64,000 nt of DNA. Source: Parapedobacter pyrenivorans_A (GTDB taxonomy: Bacteria; Bacteroidota; Bacteroidia; Sphingobacteriales; Sphingobacteriaceae). The DNA lies in the NCBI RefSeq assembly GCF_041925275.1, contig NZ_JBHEUZ010000012.1, positions 62,001 through 126,000 on the forward strand. The letters run 5' to 3'. The notes beneath the pieces were generated by a model. That model was not told where the DNA came from and ran no database searches. It saw only the letters and a list, made by a program, of their open reading frames with translations. Shown here piece by piece: positions 8,544 through 18,133 of the stretch. The translations under genes were made by a program, and so were the position numbers. How positions within the stretch are numbered: the stretch's first letter is position 1; each line of letters begins with the position of its first letter.

Positions 8544-8571
8544 AAAAAAATGGGCACGCATGCGTGCCCAT
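8542..8571 (-). terminator. Intrinsic terminator after the M16 peptidase pair
   Basis: Bases 8550-8571 form a perfect 22-base palindrome (ATGGGCACGCA/TGCGTGCCCAT). On the minus strand it is followed by an uninterrupted run of nine T (8542-8550), the classic form for the leftward gene ending at 8599. The rightward gene ending at 8543 may use the same stem. Confidence 0.85.
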
Positions 8572-8598
8572 TGATAGCTTGCTTTTGAATGCGGGGAA

Positions 8599-10668
8599 CT
8601 ACTTCAGTTCCTCATCGCCGATTTCGCCGTTGATGGCCACGGCCTTGGTTACGGCTTTCAGCGGCATGGGCATCATTTTACTGACAATGGAGACGGTTTC
8701 CGGTAGCTGTATGCCATCGTAGGTCCGGTAATTTTCGATGGTCGTTTCGCCCGAAAGTTCACTTTCTGTTTTCAGCTTGAGGCCCGAGGCTACGCTGAAG
8801 TAGGCCACGGATACGTTCGTTCCCTGGGTTACCTTTAGCTTGTAAGCTTCTTCGTCGTTTACGTTGACGATGCCATCCAGCTCAAGCGTAGTAGCACCGT
8901 CCGTTGCATAGGTGAGCTCGGGAAAGATGGTCAGGAGGGATTGGTACGCGGAGGCGGCTTCGGCCGGCAACTCTTGCGATTGCCCCTGCGCGGTCACTGT
9001 TACATTGGAGGGGGTAACCACTACCTTAGATAATACCTGTGGGCCGAGTTTCGTGTTCTGCACCGCGATGCCTTTGGTTTTATCCACCAATTGCTCAATG
9101 GTGATGGTCATTCCCTGTATTTCCGCCTCGCTCACCGTTTTGATGGTGTTGACGGCGGCCAGTTTCTCCTTGCCACCGATGGCTTCTAGGTATTTCGTTA
9201 CCACGCCTTCCGCAGTGATGCTTGCGTCCGTGATGGCCACTTTCACTTCCGGATCACCGGTAACTGTATAGTATTGCACATCGCCGAACCGGGCCATCTG
9301 ATCAGCGAAATCATCGGTTTTTCCTACAACGGTAATCTGCAGGTTATCGGCATGTACATATTTGCCGGCAATGGCATTGATTTGATCCAGCGTCAAGGCA
9401 TCCAAGTTTTTCAGGTAGTTCTGGTAGTAATCTTTCGGTAGCTCTTGCAACTCGGTGTTGATGGCAAAGCGTGCGATCGTTGCAGGCTGCTCCAGCGACC
9501 GGCCGAAGCTACCCGCCATGGATGCCTTGGCCAAATCGAGCTCTTTTTGGGTAATAGAATGCTCGCCGATGTGCTTCAATTCGTGGATAAACTCCTGTGT
9601 GGCGCTATCGGTTACTGCATTGCGTACACTCGCGCTGGTGTTTAACCGCGCTACCAATTCGTCCGGACTGATGCTGCCATAAGCACCATAAGTGTAGCCT
9701 TTATCTTCGCGCAAGTTCTGGAAAAGCCGCGCCGAAGCCCCGCCACCCAAGATGTCGGCTACAACCGATACGGCAATAACGTCGGGGTTATTGGGCTTTA
9801 ATACAAGCGGGTACCCTACGTTAATGACCGACTGGGCACTGGCCGGCCGGTTTACGAGGATGACCTTGTTGCCCGCCGGCGCTTGTGGTGTAGGCCAATC
9901 ATGTTTCGGTACATCACCGCGCTGCCAGTCCGAAAAGTAGGTCTTCACCAGCTTCTCCGCTTCCGCCGCCGTAATGTCTCCTACAATGGCCAGGTAGGCA
10001 ATATTCGGTTTGAAATAGGTGTTGTAATAGGCCTTGATATCTTCCACCTGCACATTTTCCACGGTCTTTTCGGTTTCGGTCTCGCCGTATGGATGATCCT
10101 TGCCATACATCACGGCATTTCGCACCACACCAACAATGCTGTTGGGATCTTCCTTTGCTGCTGCCAGCCCGGAGATGGCCTGTTTTTTCAGCTTGTCCAA
10201 TTCGGACTGCGGGAAAGCCGGGTTGAATAAAACGTCGGCGAAAAGGTCGAGCAACTGGTCGTTGTATTTTGTCAGTGACGATGCATTGGCCGAGGTAGAC
10301 GATGCACTGATGCGTGCTCCGATGCGGTCAATGGCTTCGTCGAGCTCGTCTTTGCTGCGCGCCGTGGTGCCACCCATGAGCATCTCGCCCACAAATGAGG
10401 TGAGCCCGGCCTTGTCGCCCTCTAGGATGGGGTCACGGTCTAATACCAAGGAGTAGGTCACCCGCGGTAACTTGTGGTTTTCCACTACAAATACCTTCAG
10501 GCCATTGGGCAGGGTAAACGTAGCAGGGTCACCGATATTGATTTGGGGGGCAGGTCCGGGTTCCGGGTATTTGCTGCGGTCTGCTTGTGCAAAGGCGGTT
10601 GCCGTGCCGCACAGAGTTACCAAGAGAAATATGCTGAACTTAGTCATTGTTGTCTTTTTTATGGTCAT
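8599..10668 (-). CDS. M16 peptidase-like protein without zinc site, with LolA-like C-terminal domain
   Basis: 689 residues with a signal peptide ending near AFAQ. Two M16 domains are visible (LPNGLKVFVVENHKLPRVTY at the start; the second with LRGG-type LFQNLREDKGYTYGAYG, the R/Y pair). The HxxEH zinc motif is replaced by GLTSFVGEMLMGG, so this is the non-catalytic partner type. From about residue 470 a further domain resembles outer-membrane lipoprotein-sorting (LolA-like) proteins. Its gene follows 18 bases after the active M16 gene, suggesting a heterodimer in the periplasm. A second ATG at 10647 is possible. Confidence 0.87.
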   Translation of the reverse strand: MTIKKTTMTKFSIFLLVTLCGTATAFAQADRSKYPEPGPAPQINIGDPATFTLPNGLKVFVVENHKLPRVTYSLVLDRDPILEGDKAGLTSFVGEMLMGGTTARSKDELDEAIDRIGARISASSTSANASSLTKYNDQLLDLFADVLFNPAFPQSELDKLKKQAISGLAAAKEDPNSIVGVVRNAVMYGKDHPYGETETEKTVENVQVEDIKAYYNTYFKPNIAYLAIVGDITAAEAEKLVKTYFSDWQRGDVPKHDWPTPQAPAGNKVILVNRPASAQSVINVGYPLVLKPNNPDVIAVSVVADILGGGASARLFQNLREDKGYTYGAYGSISPDELVARLNTSASVRNAVTDSATQEFIHELKHIGEHSITQKELDLAKASMAGSFGRSLEQPATIARFAINTELQELPKDYYQNYLKNLDALTLDQINAIAGKYVHADNLQITVVGKTDDFADQMARFGDVQYYTVTGDPEVKVAITDASITAEGVVTKYLEAIGGKEKLAAVNTIKTVSEAEIQGMTITIEQLVDKTKGIAVQNTKLGPQVLSKVVVTPSNVTVTAQGQSQELPAEAASAYQSLLTIFPELTYATDGATTLELDGIVNVNDEEAYKLKVTQGTNVSVAYFSVASGLKLKTESELSGETTIENYRTYDGIQLPETVSIVSKMMPMPLKAVTKAVAINGEIGDEELK

Positions 10669-10686
10669 TGCTTAAGGGTTGGATGA

Positions 10687-12021
10687 TTACTCACTGTCAG
10701 CGGGTTTCGGGAGGTAGTAGAGCACCACCCGCCCGTCTTTACCGAGGTATTCCTTCGCCACGCGCTGGATGTCGGCACGCGATACATCGTTGTATTTATC
10801 CATTTCGCGGTTCACCTCGTTGGCATCACCGAAAAACGTCTTCGCTTCGGCCAGACTTTCGGCTATGCCGGCCACGGAGGCGTGGCGGCTTACGACCGCG
10901 TTTTCAACCTGTGCTTGTAGCTTCTGGAAATCGTCTTCCGATATGCCGTTGGCAATCACTTTCTCCAATTGTTCGTCTATGGCATACTCCAGCGAGTCTG
11001 CCGATACGCCCATGTTGGCAATCCCGTACAACAAAAATACACCGCCATCTTCCAAGTCTAGTGGAAATGCAGCCACCGCTACCGCTTTCTGCTGCTTATC
11101 TACCACCTCTTTGGTCAGCAACGAGCTTTTCCCGCCCGTAAGATAGGTAGAGAGCATGCTCAGCGCATGGCTATCTTTGTGTTTTTTCGGCGGCAGGTTA
11201 TAGGCTTGGATTACGGCGGGCAGCTGGATGTTGTCGTATACCACATCGCGAGTTTCTTCCGTCCGCCGGGGCTCGGTCACCGTGGGCCGGTTGATGGTGC
11301 CGGTACCTACAGGAATCTCGGTGAAATACGCCCGTACCCATTCTTCGGTCTGGTCGTAGTCGATATCGCCCGCAATAGACAATACGGCGTTGTTGGGTAC
11401 GTAATAGGTGTTGTAAAACTGCATGAATTCGTCAAGCGTTGCAGCGTTCAGGTGGTCCAGTGATCCGATAACCGGCCATTTGTAGGGATGTACCAAATGC
11501 GTCCGTTTGAAGGTCTCTTGCAAGATGGTTCCATACGGTTGGTTGTCTATGCGTTGCCGCATTTCTTCTTTCACTACACTGCGTTGGGTCTCCACGCCAA
11601 TGGTGTCGATCTTGGCATGCAGCATCCGCTCACTTTCCATATAGAGGGCGGTTTCGAGGTAGTTTGCCGGTACCACTTCGTGGTAATAGGTGATGTCGTT
11701 TGATGTGTATGCATTGAGCGTGCCACCAATCGACTCGATTTTTTTCATGTATTCGCCACGGCCGATATTTTCGGTGCCTTCGAAGAGCAGGTGCTCAAAG
11801 AAGTGGGCAAACCCGGTGCGCTCGGGGTTCTCGTTTTTGGAACCCACGTGGTACATCACGGATACAGCCACGATGGGGGTGGTCTTGTCCTGATGCATCA
11901 CCACGGTGAGACCATTTTCTAGCTCAAATTCCTTGAATTCGATGCGGTTTTGGGCCAAAGCGATGCCACTTGTGCAAAGCGATGCGCCCACGAATGTGGA
12001 GAGGATTAAGAATTTATTCAT
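10687..12021 (-). CDS. M16 family zinc metallopeptidase (catalytic subunit)
   Basis: 444 residues with a signal peptide (SGIALAQ). The inverted zinc motif HFFEH at 73-77 (TGFAHFFEHLLFEGT) is intact, and the distal acidic segment SVVKEEMRQR follows. The single-chain length and the downstream gene encoding a motif-less homologue fit the two-subunit bacterial M16B arrangement, probably degrading peptides in the periplasm. Confidence 0.9.
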   Translation of the reverse strand: MNKFLILSTFVGASLCTSGIALAQNRIEFKEFELENGLTVVMHQDKTTPIVAVSVMYHVGSKNENPERTGFAHFFEHLLFEGTENIGRGEYMKKIESIGGTLNAYTSNDITYYHEVVPANYLETALYMESERMLHAKIDTIGVETQRSVVKEEMRQRIDNQPYGTILQETFKRTHLVHPYKWPVIGSLDHLNAATLDEFMQFYNTYYVPNNAVLSIAGDIDYDQTEEWVRAYFTEIPVGTGTINRPTVTEPRRTEETRDVVYDNIQLPAVIQAYNLPPKKHKDSHALSMLSTYLTGGKSSLLTKEVVDKQQKAVAVAAFPLDLEDGGVFLLYGIANMGVSADSLEYAIDEQLEKVIANGISEDDFQKLQAQVENAVVSRHASVAGIAESLAEAKTFFGDANEVNREMDKYNDVSRADIQRVAKEYLGKDGRVVLYYLPKPADSE

Positions 12022-12179
12022 TGTGCCATGTGGTATTAATAGAACTTATTGGATGTTTATGATAAAACATACTGCAAGTTTACCATATCTTGGATGAAAA
12101 ATGGCACAGGTTGTTACAACTTTCGTATAACCTCAGGTTTTAAGTGTTGGTTTCCAGTGGTCTGTAGGGATGTGGATAG

Positions 12180-13241
12180 CTACCGTTCTACCAACACCAG
12201 TCCGTGGTTCCTCCCACGCCGCTGCGTATAGATCAGTAAACGGGTGAGCTGCTTTGGTTGCGGTCCACCCAGATGCAGTGCCGTTGGGATACGTTGCTCT
12301 CGGAGCATTTGCAGTGCCAATGCCAGCGCAGCGGCAATCACGGTGTCGTATTCGCCCAATACATGCTTGAACCCGATAATGGGTACTCCAGTAAACAGGG
12401 ATTGCGTTACTTCCCGGTAAATGCCGTCGTAGCGGGAGTCGCCGTTATAGCCCATGAGCACGGCGTCGATCGCGTGGGCGCCCAGGCCGTTCTTTTGTAA
12501 GAAGCGGTCCACCAATGCCATCGGTTCATCGCTTTCTAGCCGTGCTTCCACGGCGGTTACCTTACCGATGGTAGCTGCCGACGGATGTGATGAGGCCACG
12601 AAAAATGTGGACCCTTCGGCAATGATTTCACCGGGCGTTGGGGGGGCGCCGAGAGCAGTAGGGACGGCCGGGGCATCGCGTTTGAGGTATTCGGCGATAT
12701 TCCAGAAATCGGTGGTCCGTTCGCCGAGCTCATCCACACCACCCAGCAGGATGGTGGCATCGGGGTGTTCGCTCAGGTATACCATGCCATCGAGCAACGC
12801 CGACTCGAAAGAATTGGCGTTGTTTACATAGGTCATGTTGTAACCGTTGCATTTAAGGGCCAGCGCAATAGCTGCAGCAGCCATGTTATGGGTGGATTGG
12901 ATGAACGGTGTCGGGTTTAGGGCTTGCCCTTCGTCAGTCAGGAGCGCCTCAACAAAACGCTCCGAATCGCGGAGACAGCCCAATCCCGACCCGGTAATGA
13001 CAGCATCCACTGTGGTCCTATTGGCTTTCTGCAGTGCCGATTGCGACGCGAAAATCGCCATGCGCATGCTTTTGTTCATACGCCGTAGCTGCAGCGGCGG
13101 AATCAGCGATTTATAGTCGGGGTCACGTGCCGGTATGGGATTTTGCGTATAGGGCAGTATGCTATCGAAAAAATAGTCGGTTTCGGTGGTCGGCTGGATG
13201 GAAATGCCGGCCATGCCATGGATATAGACGGGCTTAATCAT
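12180..13241 (-). CDS. Ketosynthase-like chain-length factor (flexirubin polyketide synthase)
   Basis: 353 residues with a degenerate ketosynthase fold. The nucleophile elbow reads MTYVNNANSFESALLDG where an active KS has TACSS, so the cysteine is lost. The usual KxxxGHT loop reads IIGFKHVLGEYDT. The N-terminal part IQSTHNMAAAAIALALK fits the beta-ketoacyl synthase, N-terminal (Ketoacyl-synt_2-type) group. It overlaps the active KS gene by 8 bases, matching the KS-CLF pairing of type II polyketide and aryl-polyene systems, where the CLF sets chain length. It is the last gene of the leftward run. Confidence 0.78.
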   Translation of the reverse strand: MIKPVYIHGMAGISIQPTTETDYFFDSILPYTQNPIPARDPDYKSLIPPLQLRRMNKSMRMAIFASQSALQKANRTTVDAVITGSGLGCLRDSERFVEALLTDEGQALNPTPFIQSTHNMAAAAIALALKCNGYNMTYVNNANSFESALLDGMVYLSEHPDATILLGGVDELGERTTDFWNIAEYLKRDAPAVPTALGAPPTPGEIIAEGSTFFVASSHPSAATIGKVTAVEARLESDEPMALVDRFLQKNGLGAHAIDAVLMGYNGDSRYDGIYREVTQSLFTGVPIIGFKHVLGEYDTVIAAALALALQMLREQRIPTALHLGGPQPKQLTRLLIYTQRRGRNHGLVLVER

Positions 13242-14433
13242 GGTTGCTTGAAAATAAGAGAGAACTGCAGTTACCCCCGAATCCGAACGAATTGGATAGC
13301 ACGTGGTTAATCGCTGTCGGCCGCAGGGTCGTTTGTGGAACGATGCCCAGTGCGGCGATGGGCTGTGAAAAATTCAGGTTGGGAAAGATTTGCTGGTGCT
13401 GTAACGCGAGCACCGAAAAAACCGCTTCGATTGCGCCGGCGGCGGCCAATGTATGGCCGGTGTATGCTTTCGTGGAGCTAAAGGGCGGAATCGAGGCGGC
13501 ATCGCCGTAGATGCGGAGCAGGGCTTGCCCTTCCGCAAAGTCGTTGTTGGGCGTGGCGGTACCGTGGGCGTTGATGTAATTAACCGCGCCCGCATCCAAT
13601 CCAGCTACTTCCAGTGCCTGTTTCATCGCTAGGTAGGCGCCCTCACCATTGTCCGACGATGCGGTTTGGTGGAATGCATCGTTTGCATGGCCATAGCCGG
13701 AGAGGTAGGCAACGGGCGCTTTCGACTGCTGCCCTGCACGTTCCAGCACAAGGTATGCGGCGGCCTCGCCGAGATTCAATCCGTTGCGATGTTCATCGAA
13801 CGGGCGGCAATGGCCATCGGTATAAATCATCAGGGAGTTGAACCCGTTGAGGGTGAAGCGCGATAAGCAGTCCGTGCCACCCACGATCGCGCGGTCCAGT
13901 AAGCCGGCCTTGATCATCCGCGCACCCAACATGATCGCATTGGCTGCGGAAGAGCAGGCGGTACTGATGGTCGTCACAAAGTCGCTTATGCCAAGGTAGC
14001 GGGCCATTTGCTCGGTGGAGTACCCACAGGGATGTGTAGGGATAAAGTGGCGGTGCTCGTCGGAAACCAGGTAGTCTTCGTAATATTGTTCGGTCGCATC
14101 CATGCCACCCACCGTGGTGGCAGAGATGAGTCCGGTCCGGTTGCCGTCGGCCAGATCGATTCCAACGGTAGCTTCCTTAGCGGCTAGCAAAGCCAGCAAG
14201 GTGCTGCGTGTATAGGCCTCACCGGCGGGGATTGCCAGCCGTTCAATCAACTGCTCATTCGTGATATCCACCTCGCCGACCAAGAATTTACCCCGGTGGG
14301 GGGTGTCCAGTTGCCGGATGGGGCCAATCCCATGGCGCGATGCACACAATGACCGGTAGTTGGACGATACGTCGTCACCGATGGCTGAAACAGCCCCCAT
14401 TCCCGAAATAGCAACCCCGGTTGGAATGTTCAT
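13234..14433 (-). CDS. Beta-ketoacyl-ACP synthase, FabF type (partner of the chain-length factor)
   Basis: 399 residues. The full catalytic triad is present: C160 in ISTACSSAANAI, H290 in NAHGTATPNND and H327 in KAYTGHTLAAAG, with K322. It carries out decarboxylative Claisen condensation with malonyl-ACP. Position between the ACP and the CLF, with 4- and 8-base overlaps, points to chain extension of the aryl polyene. ATG at 14433 overlaps the ACP stop as ATGA. Confidence 0.9.
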   Translation of the reverse strand: MNIPTGVAISGMGAVSAIGDDVSSNYRSLCASRHGIGPIRQLDTPHRGKFLVGEVDITNEQLIERLAIPAGEAYTRSTLLALLAAKEATVGIDLADGNRTGLISATTVGGMDATEQYYEDYLVSDEHRHFIPTHPCGYSTEQMARYLGISDFVTTISTACSSAANAIMLGARMIKAGLLDRAIVGGTDCLSRFTLNGFNSLMIYTDGHCRPFDEHRNGLNLGEAAAYLVLERAGQQSKAPVAYLSGYGHANDAFHQTASSDNGEGAYLAMKQALEVAGLDAGAVNYINAHGTATPNNDFAEGQALLRIYGDAASIPPFSSTKAYTGHTLAAAGAIEAVFSVLALQHQQIFPNLNFSQPIAALGIVPQTTLRPTAINHVLSNSFGFGGNCSSLLFSSNHD

Positions 14434-14684
14434 GTTCGGTTGGCCTCAATAAAATCGGCCATCGTTTGGATGGTTTCAAAAACTTTCCGTCCCTCTTTCG
14501 GGTCGGAAAGCTTGATGCCGTAGCTTTTGTCCAGCATCACGATGAGCTCAAGCGCATCGATGGAATCCAAGCCCAGTCCGTCGCCAAACAGCGCTGTCTG
14601 ATCGTCTAAATCATCGACGGTCAGGTCCTCCAGATTCAATTGTGCAATGATCTTGGCTTTTAGCTCTTGTGTCAGTTCACTCAT
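14430..14684 (-). CDS. Acyl carrier protein (first of two)
   Basis: 84 residues, acidic and helical. The phosphopantetheine attachment serine is S41 in GDGLGLDSIDALELIVML. It would carry the growing polyene. It overlaps the KS gene on one side and a KS-like small gene on the other, so translation is probably coupled. It differs clearly from the second ACP at 26750. Confidence 0.93.
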   Translation of the reverse strand: MSELTQELKAKIIAQLNLEDLTVDDLDDQTALFGDGLGLDSIDALELIVMLDKSYGIKLSDPKEGRKVFETIQTMADFIEANRT

Positions 14685-15303
14685 CTTCTTCGTTGTATAA
14701 TTTTTTCAGTTGCGCGATGCTATGCGCCAGTTTCCCCGAAGTTCCAATGCGGTACAGTAGCAGGTCGCACGTTTCTTCCGTTACTTCCGTCCACCCGCAG
14801 AGGACGCCTTTCCCGCTCTGTTGGCCGTCCAATGTCGCATGTACGTACGGCACCATAAACTCGGGCAAATAGCTGTCAAAAATAAAGAAAACATTCTCGC
14901 TTTGCAATTGGTGGCGGATACTGATTTCGCCCATGGCAATATTGGGTAGGGTATATACGAAGGTAGCCGGGCTGGCCTGTGGGTCATCGGGCCTGAAAAT
15001 ATCGTGGGCATGGCGGCTGTCTGACAAATAACTGGACGACCGGTTGGCGAAAACGAGGGCTGTATGGCGCTTGTAGGGCCCTGATGCACGGGCAATAAGT
15101 TCAGCGGCAACGAAAATGGCCTTGCATAGGCCGTCCATCTTGTGGAATTTCGGATAGTCGATGGCCAGCTTACGGTAGGCCGATTTGAGGAAGTCGCCCA
15201 ATGGCATCGCCGGGTCGGCAGTTAAAAAGCTGTTTCCATCCACGCGGACGGAGCGACCGCGGATGGAACAATAGGACCGGATACCGTAGTTGCTTCTTTC
15301 CAT
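14677..15303 (-). CDS. Small ketosynthase-like protein of the pigment cluster, function unknown
   Basis: 208 residues, about half a ketosynthase. The middle segment TFVYTLPNIAMGEISIRHQL resembles the dimer/active-site region of KS-family proteins, but the site that would hold the cysteine reads FFIFDSYLPEF, so no catalysis is expected. Proteins of this kind occur in flexirubin and aryl-polyene clusters. It may be a scaffold or a partner for the neighbouring KS; this is inference from context. Overlaps the ACP by 8 bases and starts 3 bases after the next gene's end. Confidence 0.6.
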   Translation of the reverse strand: MERSNYGIRSYCSIRGRSVRVDGNSFLTADPAMPLGDFLKSAYRKLAIDYPKFHKMDGLCKAIFVAAELIARASGPYKRHTALVFANRSSSYLSDSRHAHDIFRPDDPQASPATFVYTLPNIAMGEISIRHQLQSENVFFIFDSYLPEFMVPYVHATLDGQQSGKGVLCGWTEVTEETCDLLLYRIGTSGKLAHSIAQLKKLYNEEDE

Positions 15304-15306
15304 GCG

Positions 15307-16434
15307 CTACACTTTTTGGATCATCATAGCGATATTGCAGCCCCCGAAACCGGAGGCTGTTTTCAGGAATGTGCTGAGCGGTTGTGCGGCTCGCTGCGTA
15401 ATGATGTTCAGCGGTTGGCTCGTGCCGGGGTGTGCAAATCCGTGAGAAGGGATCAGCTCATTGTTTTTCAGGGAATGGATGGCCATCACGGTTTCGAGCA
15501 GGCCGCTCGCTCCGAGCGTATGGCCAAAGTAACCTTTCAGGCTATGGGTGGGTACTGCCGACAGGCCGCACCGTTGGAAGGCGATGGATTCCATCTCATC
15601 GTTGTACGGGGTGGCGGTACCATGGGCAGAAATGAAATCCGGCGTTATGTTGCCTGCTTCGTGTGTGGCCTCTTGGATGCTCAGGTATAATCCCTCACCC
15701 GTACGCGAAGGTCCCGATATGTGGTTGGCATCGTTGGATGAACCTACACCCAGTATCTCCACGGCATCCTGCGTAGGCGTTGTTGAGAGGTAAACCGCTA
15801 CCACTGCCTCGCCGAGGTTCAGCCCTTTCCGGTCCCGGTCGAATGGGCGGCAAGGCCCATCGGCCAATGCTTGGAATGCGTCGAATCCGGATACGACGAA
15901 CCTCGATAGCTCGTCGCCACCTGCTACAATCGCCCGTTTGTACCGGCTATTGTACCGAAGCAGACGCCGGGCCACGGATATCGCCAGCGCACCCGATATG
16001 CATGCATTGGAAAGGGTGAGCAACGGGTTCTCGAATCCGAAGTAACGCCGGATGGCCTCCGCCATCGCAGTGAGATTCGCTCGCTGTTGCGGAAAGGCAC
16101 TTTCGGGGTTACCCAATAGCGAAATATTACCCTTCGTGGTCGAGAGGATGACCAGTGTCTCGTTATCCAGCGGAATATCGTGTTTGTCGATAAGCCGCTG
16201 CAATACCAGGATGGACAACCTTTCCAACCGTGTATAGTGCCGTGCGTCTTTGACCAAATGGTGCCACGGCGCGTCGTCCATCTGTGCTGCATAGATGGGG
16301 TGGTCGCAGAGGTTGGCATCTACCACGGGTGCTATCGCCGTATGTCCATCCCGCAATCGTTGGAAATTCAATTCGCTCCCCGCCCCCAACGGGGAGATGA
16401 CCTCGTCGCCGATGATGTATACCTGATCCCTCAT
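15307..16434 (-). CDS. Beta-ketoacyl-ACP synthase (second pigment KS)
   Basis: 375 residues from the chosen ATG at 16434, which overlaps the thioesterase stop as ATGA; a longer frame to 16458 is less likely. Catalytic residues are C145 (TLSNACISGAL), H271 (ISAHGTATPYND) and H305 (LKGYFGHTLGASG) with K300. TLSNAC instead of TACSS groups it with KS enzymes of polyene/pigment clusters. It may be responsible for the first condensation or for a chain of different length from the KS at 13234; which one is not visible. Confidence 0.87.
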   Translation of the reverse strand: MRDQVYIIGDEVISPLGAGSELNFQRLRDGHTAIAPVVDANLCDHPIYAAQMDDAPWHHLVKDARHYTRLERLSILVLQRLIDKHDIPLDNETLVILSTTKGNISLLGNPESAFPQQRANLTAMAEAIRRYFGFENPLLTLSNACISGALAISVARRLLRYNSRYKRAIVAGGDELSRFVVSGFDAFQALADGPCRPFDRDRKGLNLGEAVVAVYLSTTPTQDAVEILGVGSSNDANHISGPSRTGEGLYLSIQEATHEAGNITPDFISAHGTATPYNDEMESIAFQRCGLSAVPTHSLKGYFGHTLGASGLLETVMAIHSLKNNELIPSHGFAHPGTSQPLNIITQRAAQPLSTFLKTASGFGGCNIAMMIQKV

Positions 16435-16850
16435 AACAGGCCCTGTTTGGTCTTCCAATCGGCAAAGAACGGTGGGTTGGTGAGCACCAGCTCGCCGTTC
16501 AAATCGGTGAAAACCTGTATCGTCTCGCCGGTTGCCACTACGTGCTGGGCCGTATTGAATATCGTGTAGTGAAATATCATTTTGGCGGCGGCGCTATTGA
16601 CAAATACGGTTTCGATGTCGGCCCACTCGCCATGGCGCAGGGGCAATTTATATTCGCACGTGCACTTCACCACCGGGGCAAGGTAGCCCTGCTCACGGAT
16701 ATGGCGATAGCTGATGTCCATGGCTTCGCCAAATGCTTCTCGGCCGTCTTCGAAGTAAGTGATGTAGTGGCCATGCCACACGATGCCTAGGGGGTCCGTC
16801 TCATTGAAGCGTACGCGGAAGTGGGTGCGGTGTCGTAGGGTAGGGTCCAT
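16431..16850 (-). CDS. 4-hydroxybenzoyl-CoA-type acyl-(ACP/CoA) thioesterase
   Basis: 139 residues with a single hotdog domain. The motif RFNETDPLGIVWHGHYITYFED has the catalytic aspartate D19 and H26 of the 4HBT/YbgC group. It could release the polyene acid or edit misprimed ACP. The ATG at 16848-16850 overlaps the stop of the ABC permease by one base. Confidence 0.88.
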   Translation of the reverse strand: MDPTLRHRTHFRVRFNETDPLGIVWHGHYITYFEDGREAFGEAMDISYRHIREQGYLAPVVKCTCEYKLPLRHGEWADIETVFVNSAAAKMIFHYTIFNTAQHVVATGETIQVFTDLNGELVLTNPPFFADWKTKQGLL

Positions 16851-18133
16851 CAGCTTATGTTGTTCCGTTTGTCATACAAAATTGCGGCCAGCAACGTAAC
16901 CGCAAAAAACATAAGTAAGTAGGTGAGTGGCTGCGCGATGTCGGCGGCAGATCCATTCCGTAGGATCACATCATAAAATGCCGAAATCCCCCAGTTCATA
17001 GGTGAAAATGCTGATATTTTCTGCATGATTTCGGGCATGATGAAGGTGGGCACCCATACACCGCCCAGCGCGGCAAGGATAATGACGAAAATGGCGCCGA
17101 AGGGGGCGGACTGCTCTTGTGTTTCGGCGATGGTACCAATGAGGATACCCAAGCCGATGGCGGCAAGTCCAGCGACAAAAGCAATCAGCAACATCAACGG
17201 GAATTGCCCGCCCGGGTCAAATTCAATCAGGCCAATCAGCGGGAACACATATTTGGCAATCATCAACATCAAGATGAACTGGATAAGGCAGATAGCCGTG
17301 TAGGTGAGTATTTTGCCCCCAAGGATAATGGCGTAAGAAACAGGGCTGGTACGCAGCCGGATGTAGGTGCCTAGGTTCTTTTCTTTAACCAGGTTGATGC
17401 CCAGTGGCACCACGATGAAGAAAATGCCAAACAAGATCCATGCTGGTACATTGTGTTGCACCGCGTTGGGTATAATGCCGTCGTTTCCTTTCTGGGCGAT
17501 CGTTTCCTTGAATGAAATGATTTCGCCATTCAATAGCCCCGGATCTTTTTCCAGGCCCATTTGGTCGATGAAGACATCGTATATTTTGCGGACTTCCACC
17601 TTGGCGAGCAGCTGCTCGATGCTGCTTTTCACACCGTTCCGGAAGGTCTGACCCGCTGCCGGATCAAAATAGATGGTGATTTCCTGCGTTTTCCACGTCT
17701 TTTCTTCGGCCTGGGCGCTGTCGGCATCAACCAATGCAAATTCCGCTAGTATCTGGTCAACATTGTGGTTTACCTTTTCGGTCAACTCCTTGCTGATGCC
17801 CTCGGGGATGATGAGGGCAATCTGGTACTTGCCTTCGCTCACCAGTGTCCGCGCGCGTGCTTCGTCTATAGGTTCGCCTCCCGCTTCCGTAACCAATTGG
17901 ATGTTTGGGGCTTCACTTAAGTTGGTGGCAACCATCTGGCCGATTTCACCATTATCTTCATCAACCAATACAATCGGCAGGCTCGATTCGCCCACTGCTT
18001 TGAAGGTGCTTTCCTGGATGAGGGTGATGGTGACAATCAATACCGCCGGCATAAAAAACAGGATGGCGAGGCCGCCCCAGTCGCGAAGCAGGAGCAACAC
18101 TTCCTTGTATGCCGATGCCATCAGTTTACGCAT
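16850..18133 (-). CDS. ABC-2 type transporter permease
   Basis: 427 residues. One N-terminal helix (about 20-40), a long extracytoplasmic domain (about 45-220) and five to six C-terminal helices (from about 230, including IILGGKILTYTAICLIQFIL). This is the NatB/YhaP-like ABC-2 export topology. The partner ATPase gene overlaps by 8 bases. Within this cluster it probably exports a pigment precursor or the pigment across the inner membrane. Confidence 0.88.
   Translation of the reverse strand: MRKLMASAYKEVLLLLRDWGGLAILFFMPAVLIVTITLIQESTFKAVGESSLPIVLVDEDNGEIGQMVATNLSEAPNIQLVTEAGGEPIDEARARTLVSEGKYQIALIIPEGISKELTEKVNHNVDQILAEFALVDADSAQAEEKTWKTQEITIYFDPAAGQTFRNGVKSSIEQLLAKVEVRKIYDVFIDQMGLEKDPGLLNGEIISFKETIAQKGNDGIIPNAVQHNVPAWILFGIFFIVVPLGINLVKEKNLGTYIRLRTSPVSYAIILGGKILTYTAICLIQFILMLMIAKYVFPLIGLIEFDPGGQFPLMLLIAFVAGLAAIGLGILIGTIAETQEQSAPFGAIFVIILAALGGVWVPTFIMPEIMQKISAFSPMNWGISAFYDVILRNGSAADIAQPLTYLLMFFAVTLLAAILYDKRNNIS

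Noticed and set aside
12075..12082. CAAGTTTA as -7 box for the M16 gene
   Set aside because: The minus strand reads TAAACTTG, one base off consensus, with no -33 at 17-23 bases.
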